Shown piece by piece: positions 17,458 through 25,530 of a DNA stretch of 64,000 nucleotides. Made by a program: the position numbers and the translations under genes. Origin of the DNA: Bosea sp. 124 (GTDB taxonomy: Bacteria; Pseudomonadota; Alphaproteobacteria; Rhizobiales; Beijerinckiaceae); contig NZ_PZZM01000001.1 of NCBI RefSeq assembly GCF_003046175.1, positions 2,931,001 to 2,995,000 on the forward strand, given 5' to 3'. The notes under the pieces were generated by a model. The model made no database searches, was not told the DNA's origin, and saw nothing but the letters and a program-made list of their open reading frames with translations. Position 1 is the stretch's first letter; each line of letters begins with the position of its first letter.

Positions 17458-17578
17458 TGATGCCTTCCGCAAAGGCCGCGGGAGAGCTCCGATCGAAGAC
17501 GAAAGGCGACCCGGACCAGCTTGCCGACGATGGCGGGCCCGCTGCGCGGTCGCATCCTTCATTTGAAGGATAAGTGGC

Positions 17579-18376
17579 TCAGAGCTTCGTCAGCCACGCA
17601 TGCTCGGCGGCATTGTGAAACTTCCAGGTCCGCTTCGGCCCGGCCATGACATTGAGATAATAGAGATCGTAGCCGTGGCAGGTGGCGCAGGGGTGGTAGC
17701 CCTTCGGCACCAGCACGACGTCGCCATCCTCGATCGCCATCGCCTCGTCCAGGCTGCGGTCGTCGGTGTAGACGCGCTGGAAGCCGAAGCCCTGCGGCGG
17801 GTTGAGGCGGTGGTAATAGGTCTCTTCCAGATAGGATTCCCGAGGCAGGTCGTCCTGGTCATGCTTGTGCGGCGGGTAGCTCGAGGTGTTGCCGGCCGGC
17901 GTAATCACCTCGACGACGAGCAGAGAATCCGCCGGCTCGTTCTCGGGCAGGATGTTGGTGACGTGGCGGGTGTTCGTGCCCTTGCCGCGCACTTCCTGGC
18001 CGAGATCGTCGGGGCCGATGACGCGCACCGGCAGACCGCCGTTCAGGCCGGGTGCCGTGCAGACCGCCAGTTCGAGATTGGTCGTGGCGGTGACCGCCCA
18101 GTCGGAGCCCTGTGGAACATAGACCGACCAGGGCTTGCCTTCGAAGGGCGACATGCGTTCGCCGAGTTCGCCCAGAGCCTGGCCGCCGGCCGACGCATCG
18201 CCCTTGCCCGTGACGAAGACGAGGCAGGCCTCGCGATCGCCGGTCGGTGTGGAGACTGTCTCGCCGGGCTTCAGGCGGTGCAGGTCGAAGCCGACATAGC
18301 TCCAGCCGGCGCTTTGCGGCGTGACATGGCTGACATGGCCGAGTGTGCCCTGGGGCTTGACCAGAAGGTGGGACAT
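17579..18376 (-). CDS. iolB: 5-deoxy-glucuronate isomerase
   Basis: The cupin-fold isomerase that converts 5-deoxy-D-glucuronate to 5-dehydro-2-deoxy-D-gluconate in myo-inositol breakdown. It is 265 residues long, the family's usual size. The metal-binding cupin region is PPHKHDQDDLPRESYLEETY with its His-x-His and Glu, followed by GFGFQRVYTDDRSLDEAMA and a second His in VPKGYHPCATCHGYD. It is the last gene of the leftward iol operon (iolC-iolD-iolE-iolB); 107 bp with a small hairpin separates it from iolE. Confidence 0.95.
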   Translation of the reverse strand: MSHLLVKPQGTLGHVSHVTPQSAGWSYVGFDLHRLKPGETVSTPTGDREACLVFVTGKGDASAGGQALGELGERMSPFEGKPWSVYVPQGSDWAVTATTNLELAVCTAPGLNGGLPVRVIGPDDLGQEVRGKGTNTRHVTNILPENEPADSLLVVEVITPAGNTSSYPPHKHDQDDLPRESYLEETYYHRLNPPQGFGFQRVYTDDRSLDEAMAIEDGDVVLVPKGYHPCATCHGYDLYYLNVMAGPKRTWKFHNAAEHAWLTKL

Positions 18377-18439
18377 GGTTGGCTTCCTATCCAATGCGAG
18401 CGTCATGCCCGGGCCCGGCCAGAGCATCTCCTGAACGCG

Positions 18440-18472
18440 ATTCTCGGGTCTGCGCTTCGCTCCGCCCGAGAA
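18440..18472. repeat. small hairpin between iolE and iolB, divergent family A relative
   Basis: ATTCTCGGG and CCCGAGAAT flank TCTGCGCTTCGCTCCG, followed by GACGGGG. It resembles the outer GTCAT/ATGAC ends of the family A repeats. It may stabilise the upstream iolE message within the operon. Confidence 0.5.
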
Positions 18473-18483
18473 TGACGGGGTAT

Positions 18484-19368
18484 TCAGCCCAGCCCCGCTT
18501 CCTTGATGAAGCGCGAGAGGTTGGTGTGGCCGAGCTTCGCGTAAGTCGCCGGCTCGGCCTTCTTCGGGTCCTGCTCGGCCTCGACGACAATCCAGCCGGA
18601 ATAGCCCTTCAGCTCCTTCAGCACGCGGACATAATCGATCAGACCGTCGCCCGGCACGGTGTAGACGCCGGCGAGCACGGATTCGAGGAAGGACCAGTCC
18701 TCCTTGTTGGAGCGCCACATCACCGCCTCGCGGATGTCCTTGCAATGGACATGGTGGATGCGGGGCTTCCAGTGGCGGGCGATGCGGGCCGGGTCGCCGC
18801 CGCCCCAGGTGGCGTGGCCGGTGTCGAGCAGCAGGCCGACGGCCTCGCCGGTCACCGCCATGAAGCGGTCGATCTCGGATTCGGTCTGGACGATGGTGCC
18901 CATATGATGATGGTAGACGAGCTGGAGGCCGTATTCGGCCTTCACCGCTTGCGCGAAGTTGGTGTAGCGCGCCCCGAAATCGGCCCAAGCCTCCTTCACC
19001 AGCACCGGGCGAGCGGAAAGCGGCTTGGCGATGTCGGAATGGATCGCGTTCGAGGTCTCGGCCGCGATCAGCACGGTGCAACCCATGTCGCGCAGCAGGG
19101 TGGCATGGGCCTTCACGGCGTCCATCTCCGCGGCGACGTCGCGGACCAGCAGTTCCGTCGAATACCAGCCAGAGACGAGTGCGTGGCCATGCGCGTCAAG
19201 GATCCGCTTCAACCTGGCCGCCTCGCGCGGGAACTTGTTGCCGAGCTCCATGCCGGTAAAGCCGGCTGCGTGCGCTTCGCTCAGGCAGGTTTCGAGCGGG
19301 ATGTCGCCGCCGATCTCCAGCATGTCGTCATTCGACCAGCCGATGGGGTTAGCGCCGATGCGGATCAT
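18484..19368 (-). CDS. iolE: myo-inosose-2 dehydratase
   Basis: A TIM-barrel enzyme (sugar phosphate isomerase/epimerase superfamily) that dehydrates scyllo-inosose (2-keto-myo-inositol) to 3D-trihydroxycyclohexane-dione. Residues IRIGANPIGWSNDDM at the start are typical of IolE; metal-ligand regions include GMELGNKFP, LVYHHHMGT, LLLDTGHATWGGGDP, HVHCKDI and WIVVEAEQDP. The start at the ATG of MIRIGANPIGW (294 residues) is favoured, with GAGAG upstream; an in-frame ATG at 19407 would add 13 residues. It is 55 bp downstream of iolD on the same strand. Confidence 0.95.
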   Translation of the reverse strand: MIRIGANPIGWSNDDMLEIGGDIPLETCLSEAHAAGFTGMELGNKFPREAARLKRILDAHGHALVSGWYSTELLVRDVAAEMDAVKAHATLLRDMGCTVLIAAETSNAIHSDIAKPLSARPVLVKEAWADFGARYTNFAQAVKAEYGLQLVYHHHMGTIVQTESEIDRFMAVTGEAVGLLLDTGHATWGGGDPARIARHWKPRIHHVHCKDIREAVMWRSNKEDWSFLESVLAGVYTVPGDGLIDYVRVLKELKGYSGWIVVEAEQDPKKAEPATYAKLGHTNLSRFIKEAGLG

Positions 19369-19423
19369 GTCGTTGGTCTCTCGATGTCTCGTCGGATAGG
19401 TCGTCATTGCGACGGCGATTGCA

Positions 19424-21274
19424 TCAGTCGCCGATACGCTGCCGTTGCCGGCTGGCGTCGTAGTTCGCCCGCGCCTCGCGTACCTGAGCCCGCTCGCTGA
19501 CCTCGGGCACCGCCACGTCCCACCAGGTGCCGCCGGCGCCGGTCGAGATCAACGGGTCGGTGTCGATGACGAGGACCGTGGTGCGGGCGTTGGTCTTCGC
19601 CCGGCCCAGCGCGGTTTCAAGTTCGGCGATGGAGGCCGCCTTCAGCGCGATCGCGCCCAGGCTCGCGGCATGGGCGACGAAGTCGATCTCGGGCAGCGTC
19701 TCGTGACGGGCATCCTTCAGCAGGTTGTTGAAGGAGGCGCCGCCGGTCGCGTTCTGGAGGCGATTGATGCAGCCGAAGCCCCGGTTGTCGAGCAGGACGA
19801 TGGTGAGCTTCAGGCCGAGCATCACCGAGGTCGCGATCTCGGAATTCAGCATCAGATACGAGCCGTCGCCGACCATGACGACGACCTCCTTGCCGGGCCG
19901 CGCCATCTTCGCGCCGAGCCCACCGGCGATCTCGTAGCCCATGCACGAGAAGCCGTATTCGCCGTGATACGAACCGGGCGGGCCGGCCTGCCAGAGCTTG
20001 TGCAATTCGCCGGGCAAACCGCCGGCGGCATGCAGCAGTATGACGTCCGAGCCGAGCGTGCGCTGGACGGCGCCGATGACCTGCGCGTCCGAGGGCAGGG
20101 CGGCGTTGCTGGCGGCGGTGACCGCGTCGGCCGCCTTGCGCCAGTGGGCCTTGCCGGCCCTGGCGTTGTCGGTCCAGCTCTCGGGGGCCTGCCAGTTGCC
20201 GAGCGCTGCGAAGAGTTCGGTCAGCCCCTCGCGGGCGTCGGCGACCAACGGCAGGGCGCGGTGCTTGCCGGCATCGAACGCCTGGACGTTGAGGCCGATG
20301 ATCGCTTTCCGAGGGGCGTCGAACAGCGACCAGGAGCCGGTGGTAAAATCCTGCAGGCGCGTGCCGACGGCGAGGATCAGGTCGGCTTCCGCTGCGAGGC
20401 GGTTGGCGGCCGTGGTGCCGGTGACGCCGATCGCGGCCATGTTGAGGGGGGCGTCATCGGGCAGGGCCGACTTGCCGCCTTGCGTCTCGCAGACCGGGAT
20501 GCCGGTCGCGGTCGAGAAGCGGGCGAGGTCGTCGCAGGCGCCGGAATAGAGCACGCCGCCGCCGGCGACGATCAGCGGCTTCTTCGCGCTCTTGAGGGCG
20601 GATGCTGCGGCTTGAAGTTCGGTGCGGTCCGGGCGCGGGCGACGCGGCGTCCACAGGTGCTCCTCGAAGAAGCCCTCGGGATAGTCATAGGCTTCGGCCT
20701 GCACATCCTGGCAGAGCGCGAGCGTCACCGGGCCGCATTCGGCCGGGTCGGTTAGCACCTGCATGGCGCGTGCGAGTGCCGGGATGATCTGCTCGGGGCG
20801 GGTGATGCGGTCGAAATAGCGCGAGACGGGCTTGAAGCAGTCATTCGCCGAGACGGTGCCGTCGCCGAAATCCTCGACCTGCTGGAGTACGGGGTCGGGG
20901 ATGCGGCCGGCGAAGACGTCGCCCGGCAGCAGCAGCACGGGCAGGCGGTTGACATGGGCCAGCGCGGCGGCGGTGACGAGGTTGGTCGCGCCCGGGCCGA
21001 TCGAGGTGGTGGCGGCCATGAAGCGGCGGCGCATATAGGCCTTGGCATAGGCGATGGCCGCATGGGCCATGGCCTGCTCGTTATGGGCGCGGAAGGTCGG
21101 CAGGCGCTCGCGCTCGTGCCAGAGCGCCTCGCCCAGGCCCGCGACGTTGCCATGGCCGAAGATCGCCCAGACGCCGCCGAAGATCGGCAGGCGTTGTCCG
21201 TCGATCTCTGTCATCTGGCGGCTGAGATAGCGCGTCAGCGCCTGCGCCATGGTGAGGCGGATGGTGGCGGTCAT
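19424..21274 (-). CDS. iolD: 3D-(3,5/4)-trihydroxycyclohexane-1,2-dione acylhydrolase
   Basis: A thiamine-diphosphate enzyme of 616 residues that opens the inositol ring intermediate to 5-deoxyglucuronate. The ThDP Glu lies in RAHNEQAMAHAAIAYAKAY near residue 60; the C-terminal ThDP/Mg motif is MVGDGSYLMLNSEIAT with its following Asn in LLDNRG. The start is the ATG in gcggtCATttc (TATIRLTMAQALTRY). A longer frame runs upstream through a palindromic repeat and is not used. It is 166 bp downstream of iolC, and that gap holds repeat copy 3. Confidence 0.95.
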   Translation of the reverse strand: MTATIRLTMAQALTRYLSRQMTEIDGQRLPIFGGVWAIFGHGNVAGLGEALWHERERLPTFRAHNEQAMAHAAIAYAKAYMRRRFMAATTSIGPGATNLVTAAALAHVNRLPVLLLPGDVFAGRIPDPVLQQVEDFGDGTVSANDCFKPVSRYFDRITRPEQIIPALARAMQVLTDPAECGPVTLALCQDVQAEAYDYPEGFFEEHLWTPRRPRPDRTELQAAASALKSAKKPLIVAGGGVLYSGACDDLARFSTATGIPVCETQGGKSALPDDAPLNMAAIGVTGTTAANRLAAEADLILAVGTRLQDFTTGSWSLFDAPRKAIIGLNVQAFDAGKHRALPLVADAREGLTELFAALGNWQAPESWTDNARAGKAHWRKAADAVTAASNAALPSDAQVIGAVQRTLGSDVILLHAAGGLPGELHKLWQAGPPGSYHGEYGFSCMGYEIAGGLGAKMARPGKEVVVMVGDGSYLMLNSEIATSVMLGLKLTIVLLDNRGFGCINRLQNATGGASFNNLLKDARHETLPEIDFVAHAASLGAIALKAASIAELETALGRAKTNARTTVLVIDTDPLISTGAGGTWWDVAVPEVSERAQVREARANYDASRQRQRIGD

Positions 21275-21307
21275 TTCGGGTTCCGAATCTCTGCGACATA
21301 ACCGGAT

Positions 21308-21412
21308 GTCATCCCGGGCGACCGACGGGAGACCCGGGATCCATTCCGGAACCTCACCTGCAAATGCTCCGGAATGGATCCCGGATCTCCGCTGCGCTGC
21401 GTCCGGGATGAC
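21308..21412. repeat. palindromic intergenic repeat, family A, copy 3
   Basis: A 105-bp copy starting GTCATCCCGG and ending CCGGGATGAC with inner CCATTCCGGA / TCCGGAATGG. It lies in the gap between iolC and iolD, inside an operon, so it acts as a transcribed hairpin rather than a terminator. Confidence 0.85.
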
Positions 21413-21440
21413 CCGCGCGGGTATAGGACTCGCATGAAAG

Positions 21441-23375
21441 CTATGCCGCCTTGCGGCCGCGCGTGGCAAGCCAGAGGTCGGTCAGGGCGCCGAAGCGCCT
21501 CGCCATGTCGGCGATGGCCGCCTCGTCGTCCAGCTTGCCCGAAAGCCAGCCCTCCGCCGCCGACATGAAGATGGTGCGGCCGACAGCGAAGCCTTTGACG
21601 ATGGGGGCAGAGACGGTCGCGGCGAAGCCGGCCTCCAGTTCCGCCTGCGGAGCGTCGAGGCCGAGCAGCAGCACGCCGCGGCACCACGGATCGTGCTTCG
21701 CGATGGTGCTCTCGATCGCGCTCCAGGCGGCGGGCGAGGCCTGCGGTTCGAGTTTCCACCAGTCCGGCTTGATGCCGAGCGCGTAGAGTTCCTGCATCGC
21801 ACGGGCGATCGTGTCGTCAGCGAGCGGGCCGTTCCTGCCGGCGATGATCTCGATCAGCAATTCGCGGCCGACCTTGCGGGCCGCCTCGAACAGGCCGCGC
21901 AGCTTCTCCTGCTGGGCCTGCTTCAGGCCCGGCTCGTCGTCAGGGTGGTAGAAGCACAGCGCCTTGATGCAGTGGTCGACCGGCCATTCCGGCAGGAGCG
22001 AGCCGATGTCCTGACTGGTCTCGAAACGGAACGGCCGCGAACCCGGCAGTTCGACCGGACGGCCGAGCCAGGAGAAGGAGTGGCGGGCGAATTCGAACAT
22101 CGCCTCGCGGCCATGCGTCTCGTCGAGCAGCATGCCGTAGCCCGGCCGGTCATTGGCGACGCGGGCGGCGGCCTTGACGGCGAGGACCTTGAAATCGCGG
22201 ATGCGGGCGGGATCGGCCCCGACCTTGCGGGCGACGTCCTCCAGCTGCGAGCGATGGTCGCAGGCCAGCGCCATCAGCGAGGGGATCTCGCGGCGGCGCG
22301 TCGTCGCCCAGTGGATGTGGCTGATCGCCTCGTCCTTGCGCAGCGCCCGGTGCGGACTGCCGTTCTTCAGGAAGTATTGCAGCTCCGCGAAGGTCGGGCT
22401 CTCGGACGAGCAGAGCAGACGCGAAACCGCAAAGGCGCCGCAGGCGTTGGCCCAGGTCGCGGCGGTCTGGAGGCTCTCGCCGCCGAGCCAGCCGCGCAGG
22501 AAACCGGACATGAAGGCGTCGCCCGCGCCGAGCACGTTGTAGACCTCGATCGGGAAGCCCTTGCCGATGATGCCGGCTTCGAGATCGTCGGGGATGTCGC
22601 CGTCATAGACGACGCAGCCCATCGGGCCGCGCTTGAGGACGAGGGTGGCTGAAGACAGCGCGCGGATGGTCTTCAGCGCGGATAGAAGCTCGCTTTCGCC
22701 CGAGGCGATCAGGACCTCTTCCTCGGTGCCGACGATCAAATCGCAGCCCGGCAGGACGGTCTTCATCCGGGCCGAGACGGCGTCCGAGGCGATGTAGCGA
22801 TTGTCGCCCTCGGCATGGCCGGCCAGTCCCCAGAGATTGGGGCGGTAGTCGATGTCGAGCACGACCTTGCCGCCCTGCGCGCGCATCAGGCGCATCGCCT
22901 TGCGCTGGGCGGCCTCGGTGTTGGGCTTGGCGAAATGCGTGCCGGTGACGACGACCGCGCGCGCGGTGGCGAGGAAGCCTTCGTCGACGTCGTCTTCCTC
23001 CAGCGCCATGTCGGCGCAGTTCTCGCGGTAGAACAGCAGCGGGAAGGATGTGTCGCTCTCGACCGAGAGGATGGCGAGCGCCGTCAGCCTTGTCGGGTCG
23101 GTCTTCAGCCCGTCGAGGTTGACGCCCTCGCGGCCGAGCTGCTCGCGCAGGAAGCGGCCGAACTGCTCGTTGCCGACGCGGGTCAGCAGGGCCGAGCGCA
23201 GGCCGAGGCGGGCGGTGCCGATCGCGATATTGGCCGGGCAGCCGCCGACCGATTTGGCGAAGCTGGTGACGTCCTCGAGCCGCGAGCCGATCTGCTGGCC
23301 GTAGAGATCGACCGAGGCGCGGCCGATGGTGATGACGTCGAGCGCCTGCGCTGGTCCGCTTTGCGGTCCCGCCAT
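21441..23375 (-). CDS. iolC: bifunctional 5-dehydro-2-deoxygluconokinase / DUF2090 aldolase-like (IolC fusion)
   Basis: A 644-residue two-domain protein. Residues 1 to about 330 are a PfkB sugar kinase that phosphorylates 5-dehydro-2-deoxygluconate: the N-terminal GGCPANIAIG motif at about 44-53 and the catalytic motif NVLGAGDAFMSGF at about 280. From about residue 350 a DUF2090 domain follows, beginning IPSLMALACDHRSQLEDVA with the Lys region FKVLAVKAAARVA, which probably acts as the class I aldolase of the next step (IolJ role). Such fusions are known in alphaproteobacteria. The start ATG has GGGAG. It is the first gene of the leftward operon, and the IolR operator lies about 110 bp upstream. 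Confidence 0.92.
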   Translation of the reverse strand: MAGPQSGPAQALDVITIGRASVDLYGQQIGSRLEDVTSFAKSVGGCPANIAIGTARLGLRSALLTRVGNEQFGRFLREQLGREGVNLDGLKTDPTRLTALAILSVESDTSFPLLFYRENCADMALEEDDVDEGFLATARAVVVTGTHFAKPNTEAAQRKAMRLMRAQGGKVVLDIDYRPNLWGLAGHAEGDNRYIASDAVSARMKTVLPGCDLIVGTEEEVLIASGESELLSALKTIRALSSATLVLKRGPMGCVVYDGDIPDDLEAGIIGKGFPIEVYNVLGAGDAFMSGFLRGWLGGESLQTAATWANACGAFAVSRLLCSSESPTFAELQYFLKNGSPHRALRKDEAISHIHWATTRRREIPSLMALACDHRSQLEDVARKVGADPARIRDFKVLAVKAAARVANDRPGYGMLLDETHGREAMFEFARHSFSWLGRPVELPGSRPFRFETSQDIGSLLPEWPVDHCIKALCFYHPDDEPGLKQAQQEKLRGLFEAARKVGRELLIEIIAGRNGPLADDTIARAMQELYALGIKPDWWKLEPQASPAAWSAIESTIAKHDPWCRGVLLLGLDAPQAELEAGFAATVSAPIVKGFAVGRTIFMSAAEGWLSGKLDDEAAIADMARRFGALTDLWLATRGRKAA

Positions 23376-23484
23376 GTGTTTCTCCCGGGTTTCCGTGCCC
23401 TTGCCATACCCATGGCCCACCGGTTGCCCAAGGCTCCGGTGGTGCTTCGACTATGCAATGATAATTCTATGGATCAGTCAATTC

Positions 23485-23498
23485 GGAACGTATGTTCC
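23485..23498. promoter_or_regulatory. candidate IolR operator in the iolC promoter
   Basis: GGAA at 23485-23488, six bases (CGTATG), TTCC at 23495-23498. This equals the GGAA-N6-TTCC motif reported for the RpiR-type repressor IolR of Sinorhizobium meliloti. The surrounding bases extend the palindrome (TTC...GAA). It lies between the regulator gene and iolC. Confidence 0.65.
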
Positions 23499-23529
23499 TG
23501 AATGCTTTATCCCGTCCCGGGCGGGCAGG

Positions 23530-24396
23530 CTAGCCCCTGGGGCGGTCCTTGCCGGGTTTGCGGTCGCGCCTTGCGTCGCCGATGCCGACGCTCAGGGCCA
23601 TCGACAGGGCCATCGTTGCCGAAAGAGTGCGGAACCCGCCGAAATCGGCCTCCGCGACCTCGAACCAGATCGTCGCGAACTGGACCAGCGGCGAAAACGC
23701 GCTGTCGGTAATGGCAATGACCGGGACATTGCGCTCGGAGAGCACGCGCGCCTCGTCGATCGTCTCCGAGGCATAGGGCGAGAAGCTGACCGCCAGCGCG
23801 ATGTCGCGCCTGGTGGCAAAGGACAGAATCTCGGGGGTGAGACCCGCAGCCGATTCGACGAGCTGGTTGCGGACGCCGAGCTTGCCGAGGGCATAGGCCA
23901 TGTAGCTGGCGACCGGATAGGAGCGGCGCCGCGCGAGAATGTAGATCGTCTCGGCGCCGGCCAGCGCCGCGATGGCGCGGTCGAGGGCGGCTTCGTCGAG
24001 CGAGCGGGCCATCAGGTCCAGCGAGGTGCCCGACGCGGTCAGGAAGCCCTCGAGAATGCGGTGATTGGCACCGTTGCCGCCGACGTCGGCGCGCAGCGCG
24101 CTCAGGCGTTCCTCATAGCTCGAATTGCGCTCGCGCAGGCGCTCGCGGAAGACGGCCTGCAGGCTGGTGAAGCCGTCGAAGCCGAGATGCTGGGCAAAGC
24201 GCACCAGCGTCGAAGGCTGGACGCCGGCCGCGACCGCGATGCTGGCGGCGGTGCCGAAGGCAATCTCGTCGGGATTGTCGAGCGCATAGGCGGCGACCTG
24301 GGCGATCCGCTTCGGCAGTGACTGGCGGCGGCCGAGGATCAGCGTCCGCAAACCGTCGAAATCGCGTGGCAGCGCGTCGACCGTCCCCATCTCCAT
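23530..24396 (-). CDS. iolR: MurR/RpiR family transcriptional regulator, probable iol repressor
   Basis: A 288-residue DNA-binding regulator. The N-terminal HTH (RpiR type) covers about residues 20-90, with IAFGTAASIAVAAGVQPSTLVRFAQ as its recognition region; the C-terminal SIS domain (ligand-binding) contains ETIYILARRRSYPVASYM and a later AVSFSPYASETID. It lies 155 bp upstream of iolC on the same strand, so it is the natural repressor of the operon, lifted by an inositol intermediate. The ATG at 24396 sits 8 bases behind GGGAGA; a TTG three bases earlier is less likely. The name iolR is inferred from its position and family. Confidence 0.85.
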   Translation of the reverse strand: MEMGTVDALPRDFDGLRTLILGRRQSLPKRIAQVAAYALDNPDEIAFGTAASIAVAAGVQPSTLVRFAQHLGFDGFTSLQAVFRERLRERNSSYEERLSALRADVGGNGANHRILEGFLTASGTSLDLMARSLDEAALDRAIAALAGAETIYILARRRSYPVASYMAYALGKLGVRNQLVESAAGLTPEILSFATRRDIALAVSFSPYASETIDEARVLSERNVPVIAITDSAFSPLVQFATIWFEVAEADFGGFRTLSATMALSMALSVGIGDARRDRKPGKDRPRG

Positions 24397-24454
24397 CAAA
24401 AACGTCTCCCGGCGGCTGGAACGCGCATGCCCGTTCTGGCAGCACGGGCGAAAT

Positions 24455-24478
24455 GGATCAAGTGTTCCAGCGATGGAA
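24455..24478. promoter_or_regulatory. candidate autoregulatory operator upstream of iolR
   Basis: On the plus strand GGAT-CAAGTG-TTCC (24455-24468) is one mismatch from GGAA-N6-TTCC; it overlaps TTCCAGCGATGGAA (24465-24478), a further inverted pair. Both lie just upstream of the leftward iolR gene, where an IolR autoregulatory site would be expected. Confidence 0.35.
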
Positions 24479-24604
24479 TTATGGCGTCATCCCGGCCTAG
24501 GCGCAGGATGAGGGCCATGGCTCGGCCGGGCTGGCATGGCCGGGCCGGTTGTGGCACGCCGCATGCTCGTCGCGCACCGCTCGCATCGCCATGGAACCAC
24601 GATC

Positions 24605-25351
24605 ATGAAGATACTGCTGCTCAACCCCAATACCAGCGAGAGCCTGACCACGCGCCTGGTCGACGCCGCCGCGCAGGTGGTGGCGCCCGGGACCGAAATC
24701 GTGCCGGCAACGGCGCCCCGCGGCGTGCCCTATATCTCGACGCGGGCCGAAGCGCAGATCGGCGGAGCGATCGCGCTCGAAATGCTGGCCGAGCGGGCGG
24801 GGAGCTATGACGCGGCGGTGATCGCGGCCTTCGGCGATCCCGGCCTGTTTGCGGCGCGCGAACTGTTCGAGGAGCCGGTCGTCGGCATGGCCGAGGCCGC
24901 GATGCTGACCGCCTGCATGCTCGGTCGACGCTTCGCCATCGTCACCTTCGCAACCGCGCTCGGCCCCTGGTATCAGGAATGCGTCGAGATGCACGGCATG
25001 ACCGCTCGCTGCGCCGGCATCCGCATGCTGGACGGGGCCTTCCGCTCGATTTCCGCGGTGCAGGAGGAGAAGGAGGACCTGCTGGTCGCGCTCGCCAACG
25101 ATGCGGTCGCGAGTACGCAGGCCGATGTCGTGATCCTCGCCGGCGCGCCGCTGGCGGGGCTGGCGGCGAAAGTACGCGAGCGCATACCGGTGCCAGTGAT
25201 CGATCAGGCGCAGGCGGCGGTGAAGCAGGCTGAGACGCTGGCGCTGCTGCGCCCGTTCAAGGCGCGGCAGGGCAGTTTCCAGCGGCCGGCGGGCAAGGAG
25301 AGCACGGGACTGCCGGGCCCGCTCGCCGACTGGATTGCGCGGCGAGGGTGA
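24605..25351 (+). CDS. aspartate/glutamate/hydantoin racemase family protein
   Basis: A 248-residue cytoplasmic enzyme of the Asp/Glu/hydantoin racemase family, which inverts a stereocentre or rearranges small acids using paired cysteines. The start KILLLNPNTS with its conserved NPNTS is diagnostic. The two Cys regions are at TACMLGRRFAI (about residue 105) and at GMTARCAGIR (about 140); where a second catalytic Cys is expected, the conserved ILAGAPLAGL stretch has none, so the activity may be altered. The ATG at 24605 is chosen by that conserved start. It is divergent from iolR and convergent with the SDR at 25531. Substrate unknown. Confidence 0.8.
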   Translation: MKILLLNPNTSESLTTRLVDAAAQVVAPGTEIVPATAPRGVPYISTRAEAQIGGAIALEMLAERAGSYDAAVIAAFGDPGLFAARELFEEPVVGMAEAAMLTACMLGRRFAIVTFATALGPWYQECVEMHGMTARCAGIRMLDGAFRSISAVQEEKEDLLVALANDAVASTQADVVILAGAPLAGLAAKVRERIPVPVIDQAQAAVKQAETLALLRPFKARQGSFQRPAGKESTGLPGPLADWIARRG

Positions 25352-25379
25352 GCGTCGGGCAAAGTCCGGCGGGTTCTCA

Positions 25380-25493
25380 GCCCTCATCCTGAGGAGCGAT
25401 CGTCAGATCGCGTCTCGAAGGATGTTCCAGTCTTCTCGGAGCCTCTTGGATCATCCTTCGAGACGCCGCTTCGCGGGTCCTTAGGATTAGGGC
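25380..25493. repeat. palindromic element, family B, copy 2 (intergenic)
   Basis: A 114-bp element: left end GCCCTCATCCTGAGGAG, imperfect right end CCTTAGGATTAGGGC, and inner CGAAGGATG / CATCCTTCG pair as in the copy inside the ABC ATPase gene. It lies between convergent genes. The right arm carries mismatches, suggesting it is older than copy 1. Confidence 0.82.
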
Positions 25494-25530
25494 TGAGGGG
25501 AGGATCCAAAGGGTGGGAGGTTGGCGAACC

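Noticed and set aside
21275..21469. N-terminal extension of iolD through the palindromic repeat
   Set aside because: The extension encodes repeat sequence (RVIPDAAQRRSGIHSGAF) and not a family-specific N-terminus; the ATG at 21274 matches known IolD starts.
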